DNA of 64,000 nucleotides from Tetraselmis striata (GCA_006384855.1 VCJN01002333.1:47629-111628), one strand, 5' to 3'; shown: positions 1-11,461, counted from the first letter of the stretch. Notes: a model not told the origin generated them from the sequence alone. Program-made: numbers and translations.

Positions 1-124
1 TGACACGAGTAAGACGGCAGCAGCCTTGCCAAAGTGCTCTCTACAATCACAGCCGTGCCGTTATTGCGGGTTACTTCATGGCCTCGGGGTGTGGGACTCA
101 GCATTGTGCATGCATGGCCTGCAG

Positions 125-687
125 GCGCTGGACCACCTGCTGGTGTCGGCACTTGGCTGGATGCCAGACCCGCGGGCCAGCAGCGCCCGGCACCTCGCGC
201 TCACAGGGCTGCTGTTTGCGGGCTCCCTGGGCCTGGCGCTCTTAGTTACGGATCTCGGGGTCGTTTTCCAGCTGGTGGGCGGCACTGCAGGTGTGGATGG
301 CCTCCCCCAAGCACATGCACATCAAGCGTGCTCTGCCCCGCACTGATCCCAGCTGCGTGCCTCCGCTTCCCGTGGACAGCACTACCCTGAGCACGCCATG
401 GCACGGCACGCCATGGCACGGAGTTTTAAATACATTTTAGGGCGCCAACCTTTGTTAAGCTGTTGCAGTGCCACTGCGCAGGCGCCGCCATCATGTTCAT
501 TGTACCCGGCGTGGTTGCCGTCCAGATGGAACGGCAGCTGCCTGGGAGCGAGGGCCTGCAAGAGAGGCAGGAGCCCAACGCCACGAGGCGGGCGCTGCGC
601 ATGCTGCCGGGCGCGTTTGTGATCGCCGCCGGCGTGCTTCTCCTGCTGTCCACGGTGCTACAGTATACCGTGCTGAAGGGGGCGTAG
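125..687 (+). CDS. AAAP-family amino-acid transporter, C-terminal exons (partial)
   Basis: This is the 3' end of a multi-pass amino-acid/auxin permease (AAAP; SLC38/AVT-like) gene that starts upstream of the window. Two exons are supported: about 125-290 and 482-687. The donor at 291 (GTGTGG) and the acceptor ending at 481 join in phase 1 and rebuild a continuous segment reading LVGGTA-GAAIMFIVPG, the loop and helix before the last membrane spans in this family. A hydrophobic segment precedes it (LLFAGSLGLALLV) and another follows near the C-terminus (FVIAAGVLLLLSTVLQYTVL), then the stop at 685-687. Such proteins move neutral amino acids across plasma or vacuolar membranes; substrate cannot be inferred. 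The left exon boundary at 125 is a guess based on a GCAG acceptor. Confidence 0.72.
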
Positions 688-1866
688 CCGCACAGGGCAT
701 GAAGTGCACCCGATTCGCGCCAGGAGTCAGCCAGTCTGCCCTGTCATCATTTCCAGCGCATTCTGTTGTGCGGGTAGCGCAGATTCATCACGTAATGAAA
801 CAGGCGCTGCATAGGGTTGTAAGCTACCCAGCCCACGACGGTTGCGTCTGTCATTTTTCATGACATTGATGCATGTCACTGTCGTTGCAGGCACGGATAC
901 TTGTTTACCCTCATTGATTACAGCTGTGTCATGAATGGCACCCATGGCAGAAAAGCGTGAGTGGGCGTTTGTGTGGGGCTCCACTGGATGTTACCCCTGT
1001 ACTTATCTCTATGTACGTAGCGTCTGGGATATTATGTGTCAGCAACCCGTTTTTTGTGGCCGTGTTCTATGAGTGTTCCTGCCACACGTTGCATGCCATG
1101 CGCACTCGCATGTCACGTCCCCACTCATAAAACGACGCGGTGTTTTGGTCGAGAACGACGATATCCGCCATGACTGCAGTTCATCCGCTACTGGCGCGAG
1201 TTCCGTGCGACTACCGGTACAGTCCGACACCTGTACCCTAAACCCTAAAAACCCGTAGCGCCACTGAACTGCAAGCAGCGCAGCGAGGACAATAACCCTG
1301 CCAAACTCCGCGCCTACCCGCACGCTCCTACGCACTTCGCGCCTAAGCGGTACAGAATGGCCCTTAGCGATTCGTACGTACCGATTCAGAATAAAATATT
1401 AAAACATCTGCGTCTACGAAACGAGCAGTCGCTATCGGAAGTAGCCTAATATTGGCGGGTGGCGCGACGATACGACGCCGACTAGTCGCTGCCAGCGGCC
1501 GTCCCGGCGGGGGGTCCCTATAGCAACCAAATATATAAGTAATAGGGACTCGTCGCCGCCCCTACCGCCACCGCGACACACCACCTTCCGTCCCCTGCTG
1601 CCGGCCGCCCGCTTCCTGTCGCCACCTCCGGTATCTCACCGCTGATTCTGCACTAGACTCGACGTGCATTGTCGTCAATCGGCCGCGTCGAGGTAGCCCC
1701 CCTTCCCAGCAACGCTGGCAAGCAAAGCGCCGACTCCATTACCATACGACCATACGTCGAACTCGCGTCAGACCTAGTCCGACTACTATTTACTCTGGGC
1801 TGAGCAACCCCCCCCCCCCCCCCCCCCCCCCGGCCCTTTTCGAAAAACCCCGTCTTCTTGCACCAG
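688..1866. other. Intergenic region between transporter and galactosyltransferase
   Basis: No convincing gene is seen. The stretch includes the transporter 3' UTR, two adjacent CCCTAAA units near 1237, an AT-rich patch at 1380-1440 and a run of about 24 C at 1808-1831, just upstream of the galactosyltransferase start codon. The C run may lie in the 5' UTR or a 5' UTR intron. Confidence 0.5.
818..822 (+). terminator. Candidate TGTAA polyadenylation signal of the transporter gene
   Basis: TGTAA lies about 130 bases after the transporter stop codon. Chlorophyte genes commonly use TGTAA shortly before the cleavage site. The motif is short and could occur by chance. Confidence 0.35.
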
Positions 1867-3991
1867 ATGAAGAGACGACCCTCTTCCTTGGGGTGGCTGG
1901 TGTTGTTGGCGGCGCTGCTGCTGCTGGCGGGTGTGCAGCTGCGCAGTATGGACCTCGCTGTGTCGCACCTGAACCTCAACAAGCGGCGGGCGGTCGTCTT
2001 GCCCGCGAGGCGGTTGCAGCACTCGCGGGCGGAGCGCGTACTCGTACGAGTAAGCAAACTCGTCGACGACCCACCCGTCTTCAAGGTGGGGGGGAGGGGC
2101 TGCTTGCTCCACCTTATCGAGCTACTACTGTATATATGCACAACTGCTTAAGTGGTACATCGTGCCCGCCAACGGGGAAGAGTGTCACGAGGGTGGCGGC
2201 CGCTTGTTGTTGCGCACCACCACACACCGTCAGTGGGATAGAACTTATTTGAATTATCCATTGGGCAATTAGTTTGTAGCTTTTCGCCGGGATGGGCGCG
2301 ATTCGCAGTCAGGGCATGCCACTGCTGGTCATGCCGGTTGAGACACACATATTGCGAACTGCTTTAGCCGTCTGGGATGTTTCATCGGAACCCCCGCAGG
2401 GTAGGAATTCAACAGAGACCCGGCTGCAACAGCTGTGGCGCGAGGGGCTGCTTCAGGACTCCATCAAGGTCGAGAACTGCACCGGCGCCTACTGCCAGCC
2501 GGCGAAGTGCGGATTCAGCGCTGAGCGCGCCAAGGAGGGTGAGCTGCTCGACAAAATCCAGGTGAGCGGTGGGACTGTGTCGAGCCGCCATTGTGCGGCC
2601 CTGTTGAATGTCTGCAGTGCTGACGGTGGTGCATCCGCTACCATATGCGCCATCAATCTCTGAGTTGTGTGTATCTATACGTGAATTGTGTTTGTTTAGC
2701 GGTGTGTACGATGGTGGGAGCACAATGATCCCCTTCCCCGTGTTGGCATTGCCCGTGACTGGGCCTGCATGGATTGCAGATCGACAGCGAGCGATTGCTG
2801 GATCCCGACACGCTCCTCACCGACACCTCTGAGCGGATTCTCTGCCTCACGTACACTGTGGAGTTCAAGCACGGGAACGATCTGCAGGTACAACGGTTAG
2901 CTGCTGCCGAATTCGCTGCTGTCTTTTTGCGCCCGCACTGTTCTCTGTGAAGATGTTCAGCGGCGCATTCTGACGTGGTCAGCTGCGCATTGATGGCCAT
3001 TTTGTCCCACGTGCGCGGCATCGCAGGCTGTGCGGCAGACGTGGGCCAAGCGCTGCCACGGCTGGCTCGCGTTCAGCAACGTCACGGACCCCAGCATCCC
3101 GAGCATTGCGCTGCCGCAGCTGGGCCCGGAGAGCTGGGGCAACATGTGGCAGAAGACGCGCTCCATCTGGATGCACGTCGCCGAGCATTACGTGGCCGAC
3201 TACGACTGGTTCTTCATCGCCGGCGACGACACATACGTGATCGTGGAGAACCTGCGGGACTATCTGGCGTCGCCCGAAGTGCAGGCGGCGCGCAAGGCGG
3301 GGCCGGGGGTGTACCTTGGGCAACGATTCTGGCAAAATGGGAACACGAATACGTCAGGAGTTTCAGCCGACGACACGCCGGTGAGTCTCCCCAACCAGGG
3401 CTTCAGGGTGCAGGATCATGGTCGCCAACCTAAGGGGATCGCGAAGTGTCTCGGGCCTTCACTTGGCAGGGCCATCTTCAGTTGGACTGAAATGCACGTG
3501 GCATGTGCCACCTGCAGCTCTTCAACAGCGGGGGAGCCGGGGCCGTGCTGGACGCCGCGGCGGTGCGGGCCCTGGGCGACCTGCTCCCCGGCCCGGTCTG
3601 CAACCCCCAGCTGACGGTATCCGCCGAGGACGTGATGGTGGCAAAGTGCCTAGCGCACGCAGGCATTGTGCCGTTGGACACTCGCGATGCCTTGGGCTCC
3701 CAACGGTTCAACCCCTTCAATCCCGAGACTCACATGTGGTGCGCTTGCGGCGCTTTCATTTCGTATTGGTGCGGTATCACCCCCCCCCCCCCCCCCCCCC
3801 TCCGCCACGGGTGCCTAACCAGTGCCAATGGCCACACCCGCAGGTGGTGGCCCGATCCCAACGACTGGTACACCACGTACAACCCGCACGCCAAGATGGG
3901 CACCGACTGCTGCTCTGTGGATTCCGTGTCCTTTCACTACCTCCCGCAGCTGCCCATGCTGGAGGTGCACAACTACCTGTACAACTGCTGA
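1867..3991 (+). CDS. Core-1 beta-1,3-galactosyltransferase-like protein (GT31)
   Basis: Predicted type II Golgi glycosyltransferase of family GT31, closest to glycoprotein-N-acetylgalactosamine 3-beta-galactosyltransferase (C1GALT1). Six exons keep phase throughout: 1867-2085, 2400-2561, 2780-2887, 3027-3380, 3518-3738, 3844-3991, giving about 403 residues. Residues 8-22 form an N-terminal signal anchor (WLVLLAALLLLAGVQL). The catalytic part shows AVRQTWAKRC, DWFFIAGDDTYVIVENLR (the family metal-binding region), NSGGAGAVL, SAEDVMVAKC, DTRDALGSQRFNPF and CCSVDSVSFHY, in the order found in C1GALT1. The first Asp of the usual DDD is Gly here. Exons 1-2 encode a poorly conserved stem and their splice sites are least certain; another donor exists at 2050. 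The fifth intron is 105 bases, open in frame, and carries a poly-C run. True substrate in an alga is unknown. Confidence 0.85.
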
Positions 3992-6900
3992 TGAACACCC
4001 CCACATTTAGCAGGGGAGGCTGGCACCGCTGTGCACTCGCCCTGACTCAGCAGGGGGTAAGCTACCCAGACAGTGTACCATGATGCGCCCATCCACGGGC
4101 ACGGCAACCAAACTCACCGATGGTGCCAGCACTGTGGTGTGCCGTGTTTGTTGTTAATATTTTAAATAGCGCACGCAGGCTGCGCGCTTTCCGTCCCAGT
4201 TGTTCCAGTTACGTGAAACCCTGGGTCTACTCGCCGCGCATCCCAATGTGACAGGCCACTCACTCAACTGGTGTATGTATGTTGCGGTTTGCATGTCAGG
4301 GGCGCATACTGCCTCGCATGCTGGAAACCATCACCAATCATGCAGGTGCAACGTTACGACGCTAGCCAATACAACCCATGAGCACAACAACCTGACACGT
4401 AGGAGCCATTAACATAGTGGGGTGCCATGTTCATCTTGCTGTAAATATTTTACATAGTGCACGCGCACATTCTGGCCTAGCTTCACTTGCAGTAATTCCA
4501 TGCAGGGTGTGTACTGATGGCCGGGAATATCCATTTTTAACAAGGCACCCTAGTGGCTTGCGTATATAAGGGATGTTGCGGTTCGCATGTCAGAGTTGCG
4601 AAGTTCCTCGCATGCTGAGCAACACGCCCTCTATGCATGTGCTCTGTTTAGCTGGCACAAGACCAAGGAAACGCATTGTGAAATCGCATGATGCCGTCAA
4701 TGAGTACTGGCAGTGTACTTCTACCCAACGCACCTCTCTTGAAAATAAGCACAATTGCTGTGCCTTAGCTGTGTACAGTTTCTGCGAGAAGGTAAAGCAC
4801 ACAGCTGACGCCCGGCGACAGTTGTTCGTCATCTCCGGAACGTTGCTGGAAGGGGAAATCAAAGTCTTTGTGTGTTCGGCGGACAAACAGTCGGTCTACC
4901 GGTCAGCAATATAGCCAGCAGTCTCAGCACAAATTGGTCGCCATGCGTACTTTCATTTGGCATTCCCCTCCTCCTCATGTCTGCCATGTTTGCTATCCTG
5001 ATAAGCGCCTACTGTCATCTCTGCTACTGTGCCAGCCAAGTCAAGCGAATGCCGATTTGCGTCTCCCTGCAAGGGGGTGATACCGTCTCCAGCTCCACAA
5101 GGCAAACAAGGTGATGGCACCATGGCACCTCTTGAGCGATGGAGAGCAGCAAGTAAGTTCGTTCCTCACCTAGTGGCAGGCAAATATCAATTTGGCATAC
5201 ATAGCATCCAATGGAATTGCCGACCCACACTGACGGAATTGTATATATTGCACGTGTCCCTGGAAACGGTCTTGGTCTGTGGGACGACGACTGCGGCACT
5301 ACTAGCAAACCCGCAAATTAATTACCTGGCTGCAAAAACGCACACGCAGTCGCGCACCGTGTCATCAATTTGGCGTGTGGCGTACTTGGTTTCTTTGGCA
5401 GCGGGGCGTAGCGTCAATCGTCTCAGTCCTCTTTATTGTCAGAGAAATCCGGCAATGTCACACCTGGGAGCGGCAACAAATGCTGTGCGGTTGCATTGCA
5501 AGCGATGGCCATCTGCGAATGAAATCAGTATATTATCGCCCTGTATGAGCCTAGTGGCAGCCCTTGGGAGGGTATACAGCGAGAAGTAGGTACGCTGTCT
5601 CTTGTGGCGGATGTGGCGGTTTGTTGCGCTGCTGGGCAAGGGTACGTATGACGCCCGGTAGTGACGGACAGGGCAGGTAGGCGATGAATGGCGGCCCCGA
5701 AGGTAGCATATCGCGTTGGCTTCGCGAGGACACGTGCAATACTAACATGGATATACACGATTCCATGCACCTTATACCCAGTGCTAAGTGTGTCACAGAG
5801 TCACAGCCGCCCGCCGTCCCGCCGTCCCGCCTAGCACGGGTGGTGGGTATTTTCGACCAAGGCAAGTAGGCTTAGCCATCCTAGGTGATTGGTAAGCGAT
5901 GGTGTGTGCTGCACAGAACGGCAGTGTGTTGTCACTTGTCTGGGCCGAGGCCTTACTATTAAGATTATTATTATTATACTATTAATATTATTATGTACCC
6001 CTCCACAGCACTATCAGTCCACCAGGGCCCATTTTGGCGGATCGTCTGCTGAACTAAGACGATCTATGTGCGGTAGAAAGAGGTGTTAAAGATAGGGATT
6101 GTGACCAGGAACCGCCCGCCTGGTATGTTACAGCATAGCGTAAAAACCTGTTGTTCATGCTGTATAATTGTTATTATTGTTGTAGGTAAAAAGTTGTAGG
6201 TATGTCTACTGTTTGCATATTCAGTAGACCTCAGGCTCATACTTGGCCCCCACTTGCCAAGTTGGCACATACACCGCCATCTAAGCGATATATGAATATG
6301 GGCGCCACACTAAGACCAGCTTTGTGCGCATGATAAGTCCAGAGTTATGTCATAAGGCATTGGCTTAAGCATGCGTAGCATACCTGAGTTATTTATGCTA
6401 TGCCAGAGCAATACTCTGAAAACCTCTGTATAAATTGGCCAAACTATGGCCTCAAGCCAAACATGGCATCGTCGTGGTGTAATTCATTAACTTTGCGATA
6501 TCCTCGCCGAGAGATCCCCTAGGTGAGCAATGCATCAGTTTTGGACTTTTGTGGCCGTCTTCGTGGTTTCCGGTTTCCCAAATTGTAACTTCCTGAATTA
6601 CAACTTGATGGCGCCCGCCGCCACCAAGCAGCGGCCCACCAGAATCGGAGACTGCTGAATGCGACAGGCCAGGCGGCACCACCCCCACTTCCAACGACTG
6701 ATGCCGTAAAGTACCAGAATAACCAGATTATACCAATTCCGTAACTACATAGTGGTAGTAGGCCGTCCAAGGCTTTGTAGCGCCATGTACGCCCAGTGCC
6801 CCCTTCGTTACCGCTGCTTCATCTTATTCACACCATGTGCGTCTCTGCGTCCGTACATGTTGCGCAGGTGACGTTGCGACGTGCCGGCCTGCTGGGCTCA

Positions 6901-7408
6901 TACATACTTATTGCCAGGTGTATGTCCACCTCGTCCGTCGAAAGTGTTTGAGGAGGGATGTGCGTTTGGATGGAAGTGACAGAATTTCCAACCGTGTCGG
7001 GTCGTTTATCTTGGAGCAAGGTTTAAAACACTGCCATGAAAATACCCGACGTGATATGTTCCAGAGTAAGGAACAAAATCCATCACTGACCTCCCATTCG
7101 CCCTGCGAAGTGCTTCGGCGACTTGCTTGACTACAACTGAGCGTACAGTGGGGACGTAGGTACCAATACCCTGGTAGGGCTTTCCGTATTTTAAAATTGG
7201 ATTCCGTAAGTGGGTTCCGGACCTGGGTTGCTGTCCAAACGATTCGTCGTTGGGGTACCAGTAGTCACCAGTCCTGTCCCAGACTGGAACGCGTCGTGGG
7301 GGTCGCACGCTGGCCGGCGAGGGGGGGGGGGGGGGGGGGGAGGGGTTCTCGCGGGACCGCGTTGGGACGGCCACATGCGGCGCGGTCTGAGCAAGACGAT
7401 TTGTTGAC
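3992..7408. other. Gene-poor region with diverged repeats
   Basis: I see no gene I can support. Several open frames of 60-190 codons exist (for example 5029-5589) but lack recognisable domains or splice support. The region contains a diverged direct duplication (4.13-4.62 kb), an ATT-rich patch near 5960-6000 and 6160-6190, TATA-like sequences at 4563 and 7434, and a G run at 7321-7340. Confidence 0.4.
4134..4616. repeat. Diverged tandem duplication, two units about 285-295 bp apart
   Basis: Unit one (about 4134-4325) and unit two (about 4417-4616) share an ordered set of similar blocks: a GTGGNGTGCC start, an AATATTTTAAATAG/AATATTTTACATAG block followed by GCACGC, and a GATGTTGCGGTTCGCATGTC-like block followed by CCTCGCATGCTG. 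Spacing differs slightly, so indels have accumulated. No coding role is evident. Confidence 0.5.
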
Positions 7409-7720
7409 CGTTGATGGTAGATTCGCAATGTAGCTATATATAGTATTACCACTGATTACACCTCGTAGATAGTCTATTTCATATATGCGCTCTTCGCGCA
7501 TATGAACCTCTTTAGCGCGCTGCGCGCGCCTGCTCGGAGCCGGGAGCTCGGGGCACGCAGTTGAGCACGGAGCTCGGAGCTCGGGGAACGCTTGTCGCTG
7601 AGTGCCTCGTCAGCGCTTGTAAGTAATCACTTCTTTATTTCCAGCAACACGTCGCCTCGCCCTCCGCCTCTGCACTACCCACGCACACACAAGAGCCGAC
7701 GTCAAATTCCGCGCCCTACA
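7409..7720 (+). repeat. 5' terminal repeat of the TRIM-like element
   Basis: It aligns with 8715-9015 over its length: the start GTTGATGGTAGATT, the middle GAGCCGGGAGCTCGGGGCAC, CACTTCTTTATTTCCAGCAAC, and the end CTACA are shared. Differences are scattered substitutions and small indels, including an extra GTAAGTAATC-like segment here. The bases just after it (TGTTATGGTAG) are where a tRNA primer site would lie, but no clear tRNA complement is recognised. Confidence 0.62.
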
Positions 7721-7820
7721 TGTTATGGTAGCCCTCCACGTCACAGCGAGGGTGAGGCAGTCCTTCATTGATCACTTAAGACACTCTTTGAAGTCCGCGT
7801 TTTGTTTTCTGCGCGTAGCG

Positions 7821-8068
7821 AGCTCGCTGTTGACCACGGCTCGACGAACCGCTCGGCTTTGAGGCGACTAATTCGCTGCAAGTCCCATACACCCACCCCG
7901 GCTCGTCAAGAGCCCGCTATTGAACACGACTCGCCGAACCACTCGGCTTTGGGGCGACTTATTCCCTGTGAGCCCCACACACTCACCCCAACTCGTCAAG
8001 AGCCCGCTGTTGAACACGGCTTGACGAATCACTGGGCTTTGAGGCGACTTATTCGCCGCGAGCCCCCC
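7821..8068 (+). repeat. 90-bp minisatellite, about 2.75 units
   Basis: Units start at 7821, 7911 and 8001, exactly 90 bases apart, each with AG(C)TCGCTGTTGA-like starts, CTCGACGAACCGCTCGGCTTT-type middles split by substitutions, and GGCGACTTATTCGC ends. The third unit is cut by a poly-C/AC tract at 8065. Because 90 is a multiple of three, the repeat stays open in one + frame (7802-8296), but there is no other evidence of translation. Confidence 0.75.
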
Positions 8069-8069
8069 C

Positions 8070-8100
<31 letters not shown>

Positions 8101-8714
8101 CGACTCGGCCACTCGAGTCCCCACCGAATACCCGTACGCAACGTCCTGTCGCCATTTTCCTCTTGGGCCAGATGCACGTGCCATTGATAGCACACATGTA
8201 CGGGAGCGGGGCACATGCACCGGAGCGTTACACAGCGATGGATGTTGGCATTGCCCCGGCTGCTGCCACAGTCCGCTCTATAGCCCTTGCAGATAACAAC
8301 ATGGACTCCGATGGGTCACTGGACTCAGTGTAATGTGCTTTGAGATCATCATATTCCATATAGAGGATTCCAGCGACCCAGCGGGACACGACAAGCCCCT
8401 TGATCAGAGGGCAGCCAAGACATGTGCATTTTTGGCATAGGCGGCGGTAAGCCAAGCAGCGGCACCAAAGCTGGTGGTAGACCGGTAGTGGCGGCAAAAC
8501 GAGCGGTGGTAATAAGTCACTAGACATTTTAGCCATGCTTCACCAATCATCCGGGCTGGACAATAAATGATGACAAAACCAGTGCCACCCTCGGCACTAG
8601 CTTAACATGCAAGGACTGCCATGGGCAGGGAAAAATGGAGACAACGTTTGCAGACTACTAGAACATGCTTACATTGCAGCGTTGTTACATGTCTCCTATA
8701 TATATAGGGGGGAT

Positions 8715-9015
8715 TGTTGATGGTAGATTGGCAATGCGGCTATAGTATTAACACTGATTAAACCACGTATATATTCTATACTTTACGCATATGTTGCTGA
8801 GGCTCATTCGCGCCTCGCTGTGCGCGCCTACTCTGAGCCGGGAGCTCGGGGCACGCAGATGAGCACGCGAAGCTCGGAGCTCGGGACACGTACGCTTTGT
8901 CGCGGAGTGCTTCAGCGCTTGTATTCACTTCTTTATTTCCAGCAACTCGTCGCCTCGCCCTCCGTCTCTGCACTCACGCAAACACAAGAGCCGGCGTCAG
9001 ATTCCGTGCTCTACA
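8715..9015 (+). repeat. 3' terminal repeat of the TRIM-like element
   Basis: Partner of 7409-7720. It begins TGTTGATGG directly after the purine tract at 8706-8713 and ends CTACA. It carries the same GAGCTCGGAGCTCGG inner motif. Confidence 0.62.
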
Positions 9016-10697
9016 CGGTCGGCCATAATGCCTCCCAGGACGCTCGGTGATCCATGCTTGCTCAGTTTTGCCCACTTTCATTAAACAGGGATACTACGCT
9101 AGGTAGTAATACCGGACCGTTAGCTCATCTTTGCGTCGCTAATTGCCGACTAGGCGTGTCCCGGTAGGGTTTCCCAGCAGTGCAGATTTATTGCTGCATC
9201 ATCACAACTGTCCGATCCTCGTATGCGCCTTATATAAAACATGAACACTACGTTAATTATGCACATTGCGAGTCTCATTTGCCGAAGGAGCGTGTGACAT
9301 GATTACAAGGCACCCGCCACACCTAACGAGTGGGGATGGGATGAAGTGAGTGCGAGAAGCGCTCCAACAAAGGGATGAGCGCAGTGACACATGCAGCAGC
9401 ACCTATAAGTGGTGCTGGAAGCTTCAGGACTAGGGAGGTCGGGAGTTGTCGACGGTTAGCTGGCAACATACGCCAGCCCCCGCCACTCTAGAAAACTTCG
9501 GAAACGACTTCTAGAATGCCCAGCGCGTCGTGCTAAATTACAGCGACAGCCGGCAAAAGGGTTTTACGAGTAGCGGCACGAATTGCCCGCGCCACTAGGC
9601 TATTGTTGTCTGACTAACCTCAGTTAAATACTGAATAATGATTAATCATACGAACATATAATCCTTACATATAAATATACGTATCAAGTCAAAAGCACAA
9701 CATAACGTTATTTTCTCAGATCAAGCGTGTCCGAATGGTCCTGTCGAAACCTAGACACGCTCGCTCTGAGCGTGTCTTTTTTTGAAGCCTGTCTAAACAC
9801 GCTTCTCAAAAACCAATCGGTACTTTATGGATAGTAGTACTTGTTGGTGCTAGAGGTATTTTTTCCCGCCCCCGGGACGGGACGGCCAACGGCCAAAGGT
9901 GCTGTTGCGCGCGCGTGTCGGGGACCCTTCATCCGCCTCACGCGCAGGTGGCGCCGTTTGGCTACCGCCGGTACGCCCGCATATGAACGAGACCGCAAGT
10001 CCAGCGGGGCAGTCGTCGGCGGAGCGTAACCCTTGTGACCTCCCGCCCCCAGTTACTTGACGAGGTTTTGCGGAATCATCTCGACTCGCAAAGCGTAGGT
10101 GCGAGTGTTGGATCTGCTAGTCACGGCTGGGCTGATTGACCTAGCGGATGTGTTTTAGCCGCCCGGGCCTGTCGTAGGGCGCTATGCTACACGGTGGCAT
10201 CCTGCCCCCTCCCCTACCCCCCGTTCCAAAATCAGCACAACCTCTCTACGCGGCTGCACGTTATATAGCGTACCCCTCGCCCCCCTTCGGCAGCATCGAT
10301 GCGGCGGCAACTGTGGTCCATGGCCGCAGTCGCCGCGCACCATCATCAACATGCCACACGAAGTCCTTGCAGCGGCACACTACATTCCTCGTATTTTCGT
10401 AAGGCCAGTAAGAATTGTAGGTGTGTTTTCGGTGCCATATGTTGCTCAAATAAACATAGGGGGGGGGGGGGGGGGGTGATAGCTGGGCAAAGTTTTGATT
10501 GCTAGTGCTTTCCGCTTTGCTTACCGGCTCGCTCTAACTAACCGCAGTACCGTACGCACCGCACAACCCTCACCAGCACTGCCGCCCCGCGCTAGGCCGA
10601 CATGCTGCTGTCGCCCCGAGCACAAATACCTATTAGTCCACAACCACCTACGCCCGCTACCTCACGTCGCTTGCCTTTCGTTTGGGTAGCTGACACC
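9016..10697. other. Region without a recognisable gene
   Basis: AT-richer non-coding sequence to about 9840, then GC-rich sequence with short unsupported frames. It contains the hairpin plus T run at 9754-9783 and a G run at 10460-10477. I see no tRNA or snRNA that I can support. Confidence 0.4.
9754..9783 (+). other. Perfect 9-bp hairpin followed by seven T
   Basis: GACACGCTC, a 5-base loop, then the exact complement GAGCGTGTC, followed by TTTTTTT (9777-9783). In bacteria this would be an intrinsic terminator. In a nuclear genome a T run after a stem is compatible with an RNA polymerase III terminator or with coincidence. No RNA gene was recognised upstream. Confidence 0.4.
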
Positions 10698-11225
10698 ATG
10701 TCGGTATCCACCAGGCACACCGTGAAGATGGAGGTGAAGTGGGACGGCATGGACCTTTCCGCTATTAGACCCATGCTCTATCCCCTTGAGCAAGATTGGC
10801 TAGAGGCCCGTACCGTGCGTGCGCCGCATATGCTAAAGTATGCAGTGTACGACGACCTGGACCCTAGCATATCCTTTCAGCTTGTTGATCACTTTGCAGT
10901 GGTCGTTGTGGAGTATGAGGTGTTCAACTCGCCATCCTCGGGCAAGAAGAGGCGGTGTGTGACTGGCGAGTCCGGTGGCAGCCGCTTGCTCAGAGACAAT
11001 ATGTGGATGGGATGCGATGGAAGAGGTGCCCACTCGGCACTTCGAGTTCGCCTGGTGGGCACACGCCAGAAGGGGAGGGGCAGCCATAGAACACTACTGT
11101 TGTATAGTCGAGTGCTTTGCTCATGCCCTGATATGCACACCTACGTGTGTGGCAGCTGCCCCCCTACACCGTATATGGACAACTGCGACACTTTTCCCCT
11201 TGTCACTGAAGTTGATAATACTTAA
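10698..11225 (+). CDS. Hypothetical ORF, about 175 residues
   Basis: An uninterrupted frame starts at the ATG at 10698. I do not recognise a family. The first half (MSVSTRHTVKMEVKWDG through VVVVEYEVFN) has balanced composition and alternating hydrophobic residues typical of beta structure, followed by a basic SGKKRR patch that could serve nuclear import. The second half is less protein-like and may be intron or 3' UTR. It lies at the left edge of the mobile-element cluster, so it could be an element gene fragment. No splice evidence was found. Confidence 0.3.
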   Translation: MSVSTRHTVKMEVKWDGMDLSAIRPMLYPLEQDWLEARTVRAPHMLKYAVYDDLDPSISFQLVDHFAVVVVEYEVFNSPSSGKKRRCVTGESGGSRLLRDNMWMGCDGRGAHSALRVRLVGTRQKGRGSHRTLLLYSRVLCSCPDMHTYVCGSCPPTPYMDNCDTFPLVTEVDNT

Positions 11226-11461
11226 CAAAGTATACATCAGCCAGCTACAAAACTTATGGGAGGGGGGGGGGTGGGGGGGGGGGGGGGGGGGGGGGGGAGT
11301 CAGATCAGAGGGGGCGGGGGGTACCTAAAACACATTTAAAATTCTTACTGCCCTACATAGGCTCAGGAATACGGGTATGGAGATACCGCTATCTCATAGG
11401 AGCGTGTTTATAAATCTGCACCGGGTCATTGGCTGCAAGCGTACTCGCCGCAGCTGATGGC

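Larger units (their letters stand above)
7409..9015 (+). mobile_element. Small non-autonomous LTR-type element (TRIM-like candidate)
   Basis: Two similar direct terminal repeats of about 0.3 kb (7409-7720 and 8715-9015) flank 994 bases. The 3' repeat is immediately preceded by a purine-rich stretch (AGGGGGGA, 8706-8713) placed like a polypurine tract, starts TGTTGATGG and ends CTACA, close to the TG...CA rule. The 5' copy starts CGTTGATGG, consistent with one mutation. The interior has no reverse transcriptase or integrase; it contains a 90-bp minisatellite, a poly-C run and an AC run. A 5-bp target duplication is not obvious. Size and lack of coding match terminal-repeat retrotransposons in miniature; this class is inferred from structure only. 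Confidence 0.6.

Noticed and set aside
1230..1250. Telomere-like CCCTAAA units
   Set aside because: Only two adjacent units; the neighbouring genes continue on both sides, so there is no telomere and chance or a tiny interstitial relic is enough.
7265..7501. Long poly-proline or poly-glycine open frames here and at other C/G runs
   Set aside because: They are created by reading through homopolymer runs, occur in several frames at once and, where a gene model exists, fall in introns.
7821..8068. CRISPR-like array
   Set aside because: Units are contiguous 90-bp tandem copies without spacers, in eukaryotic DNA.
9754..9783. Intrinsic bacterial-type terminator
   Set aside because: The surroundings are eukaryotic nuclear sequence with introns; kept only as an unexplained hairpin.
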